A stretch of DNA of 18,715 nt from Gammaproteobacteria bacterium UBA4421 (GTDB lineage: Bacteria > Pseudomonadota > Gammaproteobacteria > Pseudomonadales > Azotimanducaceae), in contig DGQF01000046.1 of assembly GCA_002389675.1 (NCBI GenBank), positions 1 to 18,715 on the forward strand, written 5' to 3'. The translations under genes were made by a program, and so were the position numbers. Below, piece by piece: positions 1-9,600 of the stretch. The notes under the pieces are model-generated. The model was given only the letters and a program-made list of their open reading frames with translations, ran no database searches and was not told the DNA's origin. How positions within the stretch are numbered: position 1 is the first letter of the stretch; every line of letters begins with the position of its first letter.

Positions 1-974
1 GTGCCTTCGCCAAATTGGTCAAACTCAAACACACCCACCGGGCCATTCCACAAGATCGTTTGCGCATCCTGCAAGCGCGCCGCAAACATGCGCGCTGTCT
101 GCGGGCCAATATCCAAAATCATTTCATCATCTGCAACAGCGTCAATCGGTTTGACCACAGCCACTGCAGCAGCATCAAATTGTTTTGCCACCATGACATC
201 CACGGGCATCGGGATGGCAACTTTTGCGGCAATCGCACGTGCTGTCTCCAATAAATCAGCTTCATACAAAGACTGGCCAACATTAAAACCGGCGGCAGCG
301 ATAAACGTATTAGCAATACCACCACCGACAATAATTTGATCTGCAATGGTGGCAAGCGCATCAAGCACCTGCAATTTTGTAGACACCTTGGAGCCGCCAA
401 CAATTGCCACCATCGGACTTGCCGGTGTCGCCATTGCCTGCCCAAGCGCTGCCAGCTCCGCTTCCAAAAGCAAACCCGCACAGGCCACAGGCGCCATTTT
501 CGCAACACCATGAGTAGAGGCCTGAGCGCGGTGAGCTGTGCCAAAAGCATCCATCACAAAAACGTCACATTGTTGCGCCAAGGCGCTTGCCAACGCGTTG
601 TGGTTGCCTTTTTCGCCGTCAAAAAATCGAATATTCTCCAACAACGCCACCTCTCCAGCCCCTACGGTACGGCACTGGTTGATCTGACTGAGTAACCTGA
701 CTGGTTTGCCGAGCAAATGAGCCAAACGCAAGGCAACCGGCGCCAAGGACGCCTCCGGGTCAAAACGGCCCTCTTCAGGACGCCCTAGATGCGACATCAC
801 CACAACCGATGCATTGGCTGCCAAGGCGTACTCTATGCTCGCCAATGAAGCAACAATGCGCGCATCACTGATCACCTGCCCGGCGTCAATCGGCACATTC
901 AGATCTGCTCGGATCAATACACGCTTACCCGCGAGCTCAACACTTCTTAACGATTTAACGTCACCATCATCCAT
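1..974 (-). CDS. pgk: Phosphoglycerate kinase, 3' end outside the window
   Basis: Phosphoglycerate kinase interconverts 1,3-bisphosphoglycerate + ADP and 3-phosphoglycerate + ATP in glycolysis, gluconeogenesis and, in autotrophs, the Calvin cycle; it is cytosolic. About 324 of the usual ~390 residues are present, starting at the ATG at 974-972. Visible family motifs run in order: RADLNVP near residue 23, SHLGRP near 60, [20 protein letters not shown] (substrate domain), GGSKVSTKL and the GGGIANTF segment. The C-terminal nucleotide-binding part with the final GGG(D/A)T motif lies beyond position 1. An AGGGG ribosome-binding site sits 8 bases before the chosen start. The gene follows tkt by 41 bases on the same strand and is probably co-transcribed. 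In many relatives epd sits between tkt and pgk; it is absent here. Identification is very secure. Confidence 0.96.
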   Translation of the reverse strand, partial: MDDGDVKSLRSVELAGKRVLIRADLNVPIDAGQVISDARIVASLASIEYALAANASVVVMSHLGRPEEGRFDPEASLAPVALRLAHLLGKPVRLLSQINQCRTVGAGEVALLENIRFFDGEKGNHNALASALAQQCDVFVMDAFGTAHRAQASTHGVAKMAPVACAGLLLEAELAALGQAMATPASPMVAIVGGSKVSTKLQVLDALATIADQIIVGGGIANTFIAAAGFNVGQSLYEADLLETARAIAAKVAIPMPVDVMVAKQFDAAAVAVVKPIDAVADDEMILDIGPQTARMFAARLQDAQTILWNGPVGVFEFDQFGEG

Positions 975-1015
975 TGATGAACCCCTGCCAACTAAATTAT
1001 CAGCGAATCACAACA

Positions 1016-3001
1016 TCACGTCAGGTCTTGGAGCACCCGGCGAGCATGGATGACAACATTTTCAGCAGTGATCCCAAGCTGCGCAAGCGCCTGTGCACCA
1101 GGCGCAGATAGGCCGTAGCCATCGATACCAACCACCGCACCATCGAGTCCTACAAACTGATACCAGTATTGCGGGTGAGCCGCTTCAACTGCCACTCGGG
1201 CTCGGACCCGCGAAGGCAATATTTTCTCACGGTAATCTTCTGATTGACTCAAAAATCTTTCCGCACAGGGCATCGAAACCACACGCACGTGCAGATCATC
1301 TTGCGCCAAAATCAAAGCTGCCTGCATCACCAGCTCCACCTCAGACCCGGTACCAATCAGAATTAAGTCTGGCGCCGCCTGGCAATCTTTAAGTATATAT
1401 CCGCCGCGCTCGATGGATTGGAAGGCCAACTCATCGCGCGGCTGCGCTTGTGTACTCTGGCGCGTAAAAATCAGTGCGCTGGGTTGGGCAGGATTGGCCA
1501 CAGCCTGCTGCCAGGCAATCGCCGACTCCACCGTGTCACAAGGCCGCCAGGTTTCAAGGTTCGGTGTTGTTCGCAGATTTGCGATCTGCTCAATCGGCTG
1601 GTGGGTAGGGCCATCTTCACCGACCGCAACCGAATCATGGGTATACACAAAAATATTCGGTATCCGCATCAAAGCGGCTAATCGAACCGCATTGCGCGCA
1701 TACTCCATAAATACCAAAAATGTGCCGGTGAAGGGCCGATATCCGCCATGCAAAAACAAGCCATTACTTATGGCGGTCATACCAAACTCCCGCACACCGT
1801 AGCTCATATGCTGATCGGCGCTCGCACCCGCCCACTTCGTATTGTTTGAACCGGTCAGGTCTGCTGAGCCACCAAACAATTCCGGAACACCCGCGGCCAC
1901 AGCACCCAACACCAACTCTGAGGATTTCCGCGTTGCGCGATTCACCAGCTGCTCTTGTTCGTTGCGCGCCAAGCGCAAAACCTCAGCATCCCAGTTTGGC
2001 GGCAGCTGTTGGCGGGATCGTCGCTCAAACGCCTCGGCCTCTTGTGGAAACGCGCTTCGATAGCGCGCAAATTTTTCCTCCCAAAGCAATTGCAGTTGCG
2101 CCCCTCGTGCACGCTGATCCCAATCTATTTTCACTTGCTCGGGGATCTCAAAAGGCGCATGTGGCCAGTTGAGCGTTTCGCGCACCCGCGCCACCTCTTC
2201 AGCGCCTAACGCCGCCCCATGCACACCCGCAGTGGCGGCTTTGTTCGGCGAACCAAAGCCGATGGTCGTGCGAGCACAAACCAGCGTTGGCCGGCCATCG
2301 TCAGCAGCGGCCGCTTGCAACGCCTGCGCAATAGCGGTTGCATCGTGACCATCCACATCGCGAATAACGCGCCAACCATAAGCCTCAAAGCGCGCGGGCA
2401 CGTCTTCTGAAAACCACGCGTCCACCTCACCATCAATAGAGATGCCGTTTTGATCATAAATACAAATCAGCTTATTCAGCGCGAGGGTGCCGGCCAAAGA
2501 GGCCGCCTCATGCGAAATACCCTCCATCAAACAACCATCACCCACCACCACCCATGTGCGATGATCAACAATGTCATGCGAGGCTCTATTAAACTCTGCC
2601 GCTAATTTTGCTTCGGCCAAAGCCATACCAACCGCCGTGGCAAACCCTTGCCCCAGTGGACCGGTAGTGGTCTCAACGCCCGGGCATTCCCCATATTCCG
2701 GATGACCGGCAGTTTTTGCGTGCAGCTGACGAAACTGTTTGAGATCATCAATGGATACATCATATCCCGTGAGATGCAAGAGGCTATATAACAGCATTGA
2801 GGCATGTCCGTTGGACAGCACAAAACGGTCTCGATTCACCCACAGCGGATCATTCGGGTTGTGTTTGAGCAGATCGCGCCAGAGCACTTCACCCACATCA
2901 GCCAATCCCATTGGCGCCCCTGGATGCCCGCTGTTGGCGGCCTGCACCGCATCCATGGACAGCACCCGTATCGCATTCGCCAGCTCTATTCGTGAAGACA
3001 T
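1016..3001 (-). CDS. tkt: Transketolase
   Basis: A 661-residue thiamine-diphosphate enzyme that moves two-carbon ketol units between sugar phosphates in the pentose phosphate pathway (xylulose-5-P with ribose-5-P or erythrose-4-P). Length matches the E. coli TktA class (~663). Family landmarks are in place: GHPGAPMG with His26, GHAS near 65, GPLGQG at 114-119, the ThDP motif GDGCLMEG from 154 ending with DQNGISID at 183-190, the catalytic-glutamate segment YGVREFGM with Glu405, and [15 protein letters not shown] at 455-469. The start is the ATG at 3001-2999, with AAGGG five bases upstream. It is divergent from metK and upstream of pgk, suggesting a carbon-metabolism operon. No frameshift or missing catalytic residue was seen. 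Confidence 0.97.
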   Translation of the reverse strand: MSSRIELANAIRVLSMDAVQAANSGHPGAPMGLADVGEVLWRDLLKHNPNDPLWVNRDRFVLSNGHASMLLYSLLHLTGYDVSIDDLKQFRQLHAKTAGHPEYGECPGVETTTGPLGQGFATAVGMALAEAKLAAEFNRASHDIVDHRTWVVVGDGCLMEGISHEAASLAGTLALNKLICIYDQNGISIDGEVDAWFSEDVPARFEAYGWRVIRDVDGHDATAIAQALQAAAADDGRPTLVCARTTIGFGSPNKAATAGVHGAALGAEEVARVRETLNWPHAPFEIPEQVKIDWDQRARGAQLQLLWEEKFARYRSAFPQEAEAFERRSRQQLPPNWDAEVLRLARNEQEQLVNRATRKSSELVLGAVAAGVPELFGGSADLTGSNNTKWAGASADQHMSYGVREFGMTAISNGLFLHGGYRPFTGTFLVFMEYARNAVRLAALMRIPNIFVYTHDSVAVGEDGPTHQPIEQIANLRTTPNLETWRPCDTVESAIAWQQAVANPAQPSALIFTRQSTQAQPRDELAFQSIERGGYILKDCQAAPDLILIGTGSEVELVMQAALILAQDDLHVRVVSMPCAERFLSQSEDYREKILPSRVRARVAVEAAHPQYWYQFVGLDGAVVGIDGYGLSAPGAQALAQLGITAENVVIHARRVLQDLT

Positions 3002-3198
3002 GAGGACCCTTGTTTAAACAGCGGCGCTATTGTCCGCACTTGTGCCCCGACCTGCAAATATATGATCCAAAATTATCTGCAATTGCCCCATAAAGAGGTA
3101 AAAGTCGGGTTATCCGGCTGTCAATTTTGACCGCAACTGCAGTAGACTGCTTTTTTTTCTAAATCTTGTGGTATCTCGCAAGCTGAATAGGATCAAAC
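3002..3198. promoter_or_regulatory. Divergent tkt / metK control region with a small palindrome
   Basis: This 197-base gap must hold the promoters of tkt (minus) and metK (plus). An inverted repeat GTCAA-TT-TTGAC lies at 3120-3131. Read on the minus strand it contains a perfect -35 hexamer, TTGACA (3124-3119), and on the plus strand TTGACC (3127-3132), so the -35 boxes may be back to back. Neither has a convincing -10 at 16-18 bases; TAGACT at 3143-3148 is the best plus-strand -10-like string. A second small stem, AGTCGG/CCGGCT with a 5-base loop, lies at 3103-3119, and a run of eight T at 3151-3158. No MetJ-type box (AGACGTCT) and no recognised SAM riboswitch was seen. The assignment of function is by position. 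Confidence 0.4.
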
Positions 3199-4353
3199 AT
3201 GACCGACTACTCTGTTTTCACGTCAGAATCTGTTTCTGAAGGGCACCCCGATAAAGTTGCTGATCAAGTCTCCGACGCGATCGTAGATGCCATGCTCGCC
3301 CAAGATCCCGAATCTCGAGTGGCCGCCGAAACCATGATTAAAACTGGCATTGTCATGGTCGCCGGCGAGATCCGCACAAAAGCTGACGTGAACATCGACC
3401 AGCTTGTGCGGCAAGTGGTAGGAGACATTGGCTACAACAGCATCGAGGTTGGCTTTGATGCAAAAGAATGCACCGTTATCAACGCTCTAGGTATGCAATC
3501 ACCGGATATTGCCATGGGCGTCGACGAATCAGACGACCATGAACAGGGCGCTGGAGACCAAGGGCTGATGTTCGGATACGCCACCGATGAAACCGACGTG
3601 CTGATGCCCGCCCCATTGACCTATGCTCATCGTCTGGTCCACAAACAAGCCGAAATGCGGCGCAGCGGCCTCGATTTTTTACGCCCGGACGCCAAAAGTC
3701 AGCTGACCTTTCGTTATGATGAGGCCGGTGCTCCAATTGGCATTGACGCCGTTGTCCTGTCCACCCAGCATAGTCCAGAGGTCTCCCAGGCACAGTTACA
3801 CGAGGCCGTGATGGAGGAAATTATCAAGCCTGTGCTACCGGCCAATTGGATACACGCCGACACCAAAATATTCATCAACCCAACCGGCCAATTCATCATC
3901 GGCGGACCCGTTGGGGACTGCGGCCTAACCGGACGCAAGATTATTGTCGATACCTATGGTGGCATGGCCCGCCATGGTGGCGGCGCTTTTTCCGGCAAAG
4001 ACCCGTCGAAAGTTGACCGCAGCGCCGCCTACGCAGGACGATATGTCGCCAAAAACATAGTCGCAGCAGGACTCGCCAAACGTTGTGAAATTCAGGTCAG
4101 CTACGCCATTGGTGTGGCCGAACCAACCTCTATCAGCATTGATACTTTTGGCACAGGCAAGGTGAGCGACACGCAAATTGTTCAACTTGTACGTGAACAT
4201 TTTGATTTGCGCCCTCGCGGCTTGGTTGCGATGCTTGAACTCAAACGCCCCATTTATCAAAACACGGCTGCCTATGGCCACTTTGGTCGCACCGAACCTG
4301 ACTTTACTTGGGAGCAAACCGACAAAGCCGAAGCCTTGGCTGAGGCCATCTAG
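3199..4353 (+). CDS. metK: S-adenosylmethionine synthetase
   Basis: MetK makes S-adenosylmethionine from methionine and ATP, releasing phosphate and diphosphate; it works as a cytosolic tetramer. The 384-residue length equals the E. coli enzyme. Seen in order: [11 protein letters not shown] with His16 and Asp18 near the N-terminus, signature 1 [11 protein letters not shown] at 117-127, GDCGLTGRK near 239-247, and the glycine-rich signature 2 GGGAFSGKD at 260-268 (phosphate loop). AGGA lies 6 bases before the ATG. The gene heads a plus-strand run metK-metF-rsmE. SAM is the methyl donor for RsmE downstream and MetF supplies methyl groups for methionine, so the grouping is functionally coherent. 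No anomaly seen. Confidence 0.98.
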   Translation: MTDYSVFTSESVSEGHPDKVADQVSDAIVDAMLAQDPESRVAAETMIKTGIVMVAGEIRTKADVNIDQLVRQVVGDIGYNSIEVGFDAKECTVINALGMQSPDIAMGVDESDDHEQGAGDQGLMFGYATDETDVLMPAPLTYAHRLVHKQAEMRRSGLDFLRPDAKSQLTFRYDEAGAPIGIDAVVLSTQHSPEVSQAQLHEAVMEEIIKPVLPANWIHADTKIFINPTGQFIIGGPVGDCGLTGRKIIVDTYGGMARHGGGAFSGKDPSKVDRSAAYAGRYVAKNIVAAGLAKRCEIQVSYAIGVAEPTSISIDTFGTGKVSDTQIVQLVREHFDLRPRGLVAMLELKRPIYQNTAAYGHFGRTEPDFTWEQTDKAEALAEAI

Positions 4354-4385
4354 GCTGCCCACTAGTGCATAACGGTGGGCCAGCC
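4353..4385 (+). promoter_or_regulatory. Stem-loop between metK and metF
   Basis: GGCTGCCCAC at 4353-4362 pairs with GTGGG-C-CAGCC at 4375-4385, giving a ten-pair GC-rich stem with one bulged C and a 12-base loop. It begins at the last base of the metK stop codon. No T-run follows, so it is not a standard intrinsic terminator. It could stabilise the metK 3' end, attenuate metF, or belong to a structured RNA. The loop and flanks do not show the core I associate with SAH riboswitches. The pairing is direct observation; any function is inference. Confidence 0.5.
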
Positions 4386-4424
4386 AGATCGACCAAACAT
4401 TGAGATCTGAGCGAGTTCACCGTT

Positions 4425-5273
4425 ATGAATGCCACAACCACAGCACCCAGCCTAAGTTTTGAGTTTTTCCCGCCGCGCGATGTGCCCGGGCAAAAACGCC
4501 TTATCGAGAACGTCGCTGGAAAATTAGGCGCCCTTGAGCCAAGCTTTTTTTCCGTCACTTACGGCGCCGGAGGAACAACCCGCGATGGCACTCGCCAAAC
4601 CGTCTATCGCTTGATCGACGCTGGGTTTAATGCGGTCCCCCATTTGTCCATGGGCGCTGATGACAAAACCCACATTCAAACAATACTGGATGACTACTGC
4701 TCCCGAGGGGTTAAACGCATTGTTGTTCTGCGGGGCGACCAGCCGTCCGGCTTTGGCGCCAATCGATTCACTCACAACGCCGAGGCTCTAGTGAATCTGA
4801 TCCGCACCCACTGTGGAGATCAGTTCCATCTTGAAGTCGCCGCTTATCCAGAAATTCACCCGGACGCCAGCAGCGCAGAACAAGATCTCGAGTTCTTCAA
4901 GCGAAAAATCGATGCTGGCGCTGACAGTGCCATTACGCAGTATTTTTATAATGCTGATGCCTATGAAAATTTTTTAGAGCGTTGCGCAAAAGCAGGTATC
5001 ACCGCGCCGATTGTGCCGGGCATCATGCCAATCACTAATCTGGCCTCGCTGATGCGTTTCTCGCAAAAATGTGGCGCGGATATCCCGCGTTGGCTTAACA
5101 ACGTACTGACCGACACAGCCGACGATCAACAGGCAACCATAGATTTCGGCGTTGACTTTGTCAGTCGCCTCTGCGAGCGCTTGTTGCAGCTTGGCGCACC
5201 GGGGCTGCATTTTTATACCTTAAACCGCTGGGGGGCGACCACCCGCATTTGTCAAAACTTAGCGCTACACTGA
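4425..5273 (+). CDS. metF: 5,10-methylenetetrahydrofolate reductase
   Basis: MetF is a FAD enzyme that reduces 5,10-methylene-THF to 5-methyl-THF, the methyl donor for methionine synthase; cytosolic. The 282-residue protein is the short bacterial form lacking the eukaryotic regulatory domain. Visible motifs: FEFFPPR at 12-18 with the catalytic glutamate at 13, SVTYGAGG at 43-50, LRGDQP at 102-107 with the flavin-contacting Asp105, EVAAYPEIHP at 137-146, and PGIMPITN at 198-205. The ATG start lacks a strong Shine-Dalgarno (only GAGCGAG about ten bases upstream), so it may depend on transcription from metK and on the intervening stem-loop. It lies 71 bases after metK; ahcY, often near metF or metK in Pseudomonas relatives, is not between them. 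Confidence 0.96.
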   Translation: MNATTTAPSLSFEFFPPRDVPGQKRLIENVAGKLGALEPSFFSVTYGAGGTTRDGTRQTVYRLIDAGFNAVPHLSMGADDKTHIQTILDDYCSRGVKRIVVLRGDQPSGFGANRFTHNAEALVNLIRTHCGDQFHLEVAAYPEIHPDASSAEQDLEFFKRKIDAGADSAITQYFYNADAYENFLERCAKAGITAPIVPGIMPITNLASLMRFSQKCGADIPRWLNNVLTDTADDQQATIDFGVDFVSRLCERLLQLGAPGLHFYTLNRWGATTRICQNLALH

Positions 5274-5315
5274 CGTGCTTATTGGTTTTTTAACGACTCA
5301 AGAGGCCCTCTGATC

Positions 5316-6032
5316 GTGGCAATCCGCTTCCTCATCCCACCCGCTATAGATCAGCATCAAATCCAGCTCGATGCAGAACGCTCCCACTATCTGTGCCGGG
5401 TGCTGCGCAAACGCGAGGGAGAAAACATTGACTGTTTTGACGGGCAGGGAGGCCTTTATGCCGCCCGCATTTTGAAAGCGAGCACAAAACAGGTGACCTT
5501 GGAACTGCAAGTGGAACCAAGGCAGGTGGCGGCCCCCGTGCCGATCATCCATCTCGCATTGAGCATCCTCAAAGGTCAGGCCATGGACAGAGCATTACAG
5601 CAAGCCACAGAGCTTGGCGTCACCAAGATAACCTTGCTCAACGCCGCGCGCTGTAATGTGGCATTAAAGGCCGAACGCGCAACCAATAAACTGCAGCATT
5701 GGCAGAAAATAATCGCCGGAGCGTGCGAGCAATGTGGTCAATTGTTTTTACCCACACTCAATGCGCCGGTGAGTGTTTCTGAGTTCATCCAAGGCAGTGC
5801 AACACCTTGCTGGGTTATGGATCAAAATGGGTCACCTTTCCCCGGACAAATGACACCACAGGACATTACCCTGCTAATCGGGCCCGAGGGAGGATGGGAC
5901 GCCGCCGAACAGCAACTGTTCACCGATCACCAGCTCCCCCGACTCGCGATCGCGCCATTCACACTGCGCGCAGAAACCGCACCGGCGGTGGCATTAGCCG
6001 TTGTAAACCATGCGTTTCAGCCCACCGGGTAA
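5316..6032 (+). CDS. rsmE: 16S rRNA m3U1498 methyltransferase
   Basis: RsmE uses SAM to methylate N3 of U1498 in 16S rRNA on the assembled 30S subunit. The 238-residue length is typical. The N-terminal PUA-like part holds SHYLCRVLRK at 23-32. The SPOUT (knotted) domain follows, with LKGQAMDRALQQATELGV at 85-102, the ACEQCG motif at 136-141, GPEGG at 189-193 and LRAETAP at 217-223. Relatives usually read LGxRILRTETAP, so the segment just before the knot (IAPFTLRAETAP) is slightly divergent. The start is the GTG at 5316, with AAGAGG ten bases upstream. It follows metF by 42 bases. Its stop codon ends one base before the stop codon of the convergent chpC gene. Confidence 0.95.
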   Translation: MAIRFLIPPAIDQHQIQLDAERSHYLCRVLRKREGENIDCFDGQGGLYAARILKASTKQVTLELQVEPRQVAAPVPIIHLALSILKGQAMDRALQQATELGVTKITLLNAARCNVALKAERATNKLQHWQKIIAGACEQCGQLFLPTLNAPVSVSEFIQGSATPCWVMDQNGSPFPGQMTPQDITLLIGPEGGWDAAEQQLFTDHQLPRLAIAPFTLRAETAPAVALAVVNHAFQPTG

Positions 6033-6033
6033 G

Positions 6034-6534
6034 TTACGCCGAGAAACTGCTCAGGCCACCCAATTGCGCCTCCAAGGCGCGCAAATCTGGAATAATCACG
6101 GTCGCATCCTCTAGCTGCAACTCTAAGCCGAGAGTTTGCCCTTGCCCATTCTCTAGAGGCTGTAAATCATCTTCACGGACCTGCACCGTACGAGGCAGGG
6201 CATCTACTGCCATCGCATAATTGGCGAGCCCGCGCACCTGCGAAAGCGCATTTAGTACCACAATAGCCTGAGGTCTGCGCACTGAAGCTTGCTCCTGTGT
6301 TCGCGCGCCCGGCAGCATCACGTAGGAAATAACCGGCACCACTTGGCCCCGCCAATCAAAAACTCCTTCGCACCAAACGGGATGGTTGGGCACCTGCCTA
6401 AGTTCTCGCCAGGGCAGGATTTCCGCCACACACACATTCGGCAGCAACAACAAAACTTCAGAGGCTGGAATCAGCATACAGCCCAACGGCGAAATGGGGT
6501 CCATGGTGTGTTCAATGGTGTCCGGTGGGCTCAT
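6034..6534 (-). CDS. chpC: CheW-like adaptor of the Pil-Chp system
   Basis: A 166-residue CheW-domain protein. CheW proteins bridge chemoreceptors and the CheA kinase; ChpC is the second adaptor of the Pseudomonas twitching system, and this protein agrees with it in length and in following chpA. CheW-fold signatures are visible: a hydrophobic strand LLLLPNVCVAEIL near 28-40, EGVFDWRGQVVPVISY at 56-71 (the conserved G-x-x-x-x-R-G strand), and the ANYAMAVD strand near 104-111. AGGAG sits five bases before the chosen ATG. A TATAAA string at 6563-6558 on this strand could be a -10 for a secondary promoter, but no good -35 was found. chpB, which separates chpA and chpC in P. aeruginosa, is absent. 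The gene ends one base from rsmE. Confidence 0.85.
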   Translation of the reverse strand: MSPPDTIEHTMDPISPLGCMLIPASEVLLLLPNVCVAEILPWRELRQVPNHPVWCEGVFDWRGQVVPVISYVMLPGARTQEQASVRRPQAIVVLNALSQVRGLANYAMAVDALPRTVQVREDDLQPLENGQGQTLGLELQLEDATVIIPDLRALEAQLGGLSSFSA

Positions 6535-6604
6535 CTCATCTCCTAAGATACGGGCACTTTATAGTGACTTGACGCGCGAATTATTAACGCCATCGTATAC
6601 CAGA

Positions 6605-6621
6605 CGCCCATCAGCCGGGCG
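6605..6621 (-). other. Small stem-loop over the chpA stop codon
   Basis: CGCCC (6605-6609) pairs with GGGCG (6617-6621) around a seven-base loop that contains the chpA stop codon complement. No T-run follows on the minus strand, so termination is not expected; it could reduce read-through into chpC. The stem is only five pairs and may be chance. Confidence 0.2.
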
Positions 6622-9600
6622 GTACTAATTCATCAATGAGTGCCATCAGTTCGCTTTCTTGGAACGGCTTACCCAAAAAATGCCGCACACCCAGCGAAAG
6701 CGCATGAGATTTGTGTTTTTCTCCCGTCCGCGAACTGATCATGATCATAGGCAAATCAGCCAGAAGTGGGTCATGCATCAATTGGCGCGCCACTTCGAAG
6801 CCATCCATGCGAGGCATTTCGATGTCCAGAAGAATTAAATCAGGCCGCCGGCTTTGCAACAATGCAATCGCTTCGACACCGTCTTTTGCCGCCATCACAT
6901 CAATCCCCTGGCGCACCAGGCATCGGGAAGTGACTTTGCGCACGGTCACTGAATCGTCCACAACCATCACACAACGCGCAGCCGCAACCGCTTCACTTTG
7001 GGGGCGTGGGACGCTGGCACCCGTTGAATATTTAGCCCTGACCAAGCCAAGTAAATCCAAGATCACAACCACTTGCCCATCACCGAGCACCGTGGCGCCT
7101 GAAATACCCGGCACACCCGAAAATTGTGGACTCAGAGGCTTCACAACAATTTCTCGGCTGTCCTGTACGTCGTCCACGTGAATGGCAACCGCCAGATCAC
7201 CGGAACGCACCAACAACATAGGCACGCTGTCAGACGACGCCTGCGGGTGATATTCACCCCCCAAGTACTCGCCCAAGTAACGCAATTGATACTCGCCCCC
7301 GGCGTAGCTGACGGTCTCGTTGTTATTATTATAGTGGTCCCGCAGTTGCTCCGCCGTCAGTAACACAATACCTTCGATTGTATTTAAGGGAATAGCGTAG
7401 TTTTCACTGCCAACCGCAACCATCAGAGCGCGGTTTACCGAAACCGTATAGGGCACCCGCAGGGTAAAACAAGTCCCCTCGCCCGGTTCTGAGGTAATAC
7501 TGATGCTGCCGCCGAGGCGTTTAACCTCACTGTGCACAACATCCAAGCCAACACCCCGGCCCGAAATCTGTGTCACAGCAGCAGAGGTACTCAAACCCGG
7601 CGCAAGCACCAGCTGGGTAACCGCCGCATCACTCAATTGAGTTTGTTGTTCAAGCAATCCATGTTCTGTGGCTTTGACTCGCACCTGGGCAACATCAATA
7701 CCCGCACCGTCATCCGACAGTTCAAAAACAATATCGCCGCCCTCGCGGCCCAACGTCAGATCAATGCGTCCTTCACCGGCTTTGCCCAATTGCGCGCGCC
7801 GTTGCGCAGCCTCAATGCCATGATCAACCGCGTTCCTCAACAGATGCTCCAGCGGCGCGACCATACGTTCGAGCAAGTTGCGGTCTAATTCACGGTCACC
7901 ATGGTGAACATGCAGCTCTACCTGTTTATTCACTTCAGCTGCAACTTGGCGCACCATACGGCGTAACCGCGGTAGTAATCGGTTGAACGGCACCATCCGC
8001 GTCCGCATCAGGCCTTCTTGCAACTGCGTATTGATGCGCGCCTGCTGTTGCAGCAGCGCCTCAGACTGCCGTGCCTTGACGAGCAACGTTTCTTTAAGAT
8101 CAACCATATCCGAGGCGCTTTCTGTTAGGCCGCGCGAAACTTCCTGCAACTGGCTATAACGATCCAGCTCTAAAGGGTCAAAATTGTCATATTGCACCCC
8201 CTCCGGTTGATCTTGGCGATACACCGTTTGCGCATCGGTTTGAATTTCCAAACGCCGCAGCTGCACCCGCAAGCGCTCAATGGTCGTCTCCATTTCCGCC
8301 AAAGCACCCGCAAAGTCGCCCATATCTTGTTCAATCCGGGCGCGGACAATTGCACTCTCACCCGCTAAATTAACCAGTTCCTCAAGCAGTTCAGCGCCCA
8401 CTCGGACCGTCTCTTGACTGGCTTGCTCGGCACCGTTGGGCGCAGCCATCGGTGAGAGCTGAACCGGCACTTCATCATCAGGCGGCACTGCCCAATGCGG
8501 CGCCACTACCGCCTCAACTACTTTGTTAACGTCCATCACCTTGGCTATTCGCTGGGCGTCCGAGTTGAGCTCAGTGCCGCGAGCAGGCGTTTCTGCAAGA
8601 GACTCAGACAGACCTAACGCCTGATGCAAGGACACAAAAGGTTTATTTGTAAATTGGGCTAAACCTGCCGTGATTTCATCAAAACGGCCTCCCAACTCAA
8701 CAAACAAATTATCGTTTGCCACCCGGCGATGACTCTGGACCTCGATCACTACAGATTCAAAATCATGAATAAAATCACCCAAGGCCATCAATCCACAAAG
8801 CCGAGCCCCACCTTTGAGCGTGTGAAGCCCCCGCAGCATATTTTCCATGAAAAGCCGATTTTCCCGCGCACTGGACCAATTTAATACGTTGGCTTGCAGC
8901 GCATCACAAATTTCCTCCGCTTCTTCAATGAAAACTTGCGTTAACTCGGGATCCAATGCGTCAGGCTCATCCATTGCCGAGTTTTGATCCGCCGAAGAAC
9001 TCGACCGCACACTGGCACGATCAGAAAACGAGCCGGAGTCTGACCCGCTCAGACCTCTAAGCGCGACAAGCATGCCATCGGAGAGCATCATCTCGGAGCC
9101 ACCAGCCAACGCGTTCAACTGATCTATCAATAGGTGGTAGGCATGTAACAAAATAGAAACCACATTGGCAGGCAGTGAATTCGCAAAGTCTATTGTATCA
9201 AGTGCCCGCTCTAACCCCCCGGCCAGCGCTGCAATTTGCGAAACGTTCGCGTCAGCTGCCAGCCCTGCCACGGTCAACAGATGCTGCCTTAATTCACTTA
9301 TCGACGCGGCGTCTGCAGAGACTAAATAAGCGTTAAGCTGATCCTCACGGTCCAACACTTGATGGGTATGATCAGAATTTAAAAGACATTCAACCGCTGA
9401 TGAACTGTCTTCTAAAACCGCCAATAAATCATCTGCAGCTGCTACCAGCTCGAAAGGTTCATCCCAAAATATATTTTGTTCAAGCGCGGTTAAACATGCG
9501 GCCAAATCTTTTGCTGCTTGCCCAAAAAAGGCTTCTAACGCAGGCGTCGACTGGCGCCCCCGATAGCCCTTCGCAACTTCATATGCTGACTCAACAATCA

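Noticed and set aside
336..695. Plus-strand open frame of about 120 codons
   Set aside because: It lies antisense to pgk, whose minus-strand frame shows family motifs throughout; the plus-strand translation has no recognisable domain and a composition typical of a shadow frame.
3479..3793. Minus-strand open frame inside metK
   Set aside because: Antisense to the highly conserved central part of metK; Arg/Gly/His-rich shadow translation and no ribosome-binding site.
3925..4362. Minus-strand open frame of 145 codons across the metK 3' end
   Set aside because: Fully antisense to metK with no domain; its length is explained by codon bias of the opposite strand.
4353..4385. Rho-independent terminator or SAH riboswitch
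   Set aside because: The hairpin is not followed by a T-run, and the conserved core expected of a SAH riboswitch is not recognisable; kept only as an unassigned stem-loop.
5807..6220. Plus-strand frame running from rsmE into the chpC region
   Set aside because: Overlaps rsmE in another frame and is antisense to chpC; the translation is low-complexity and Arg-rich.
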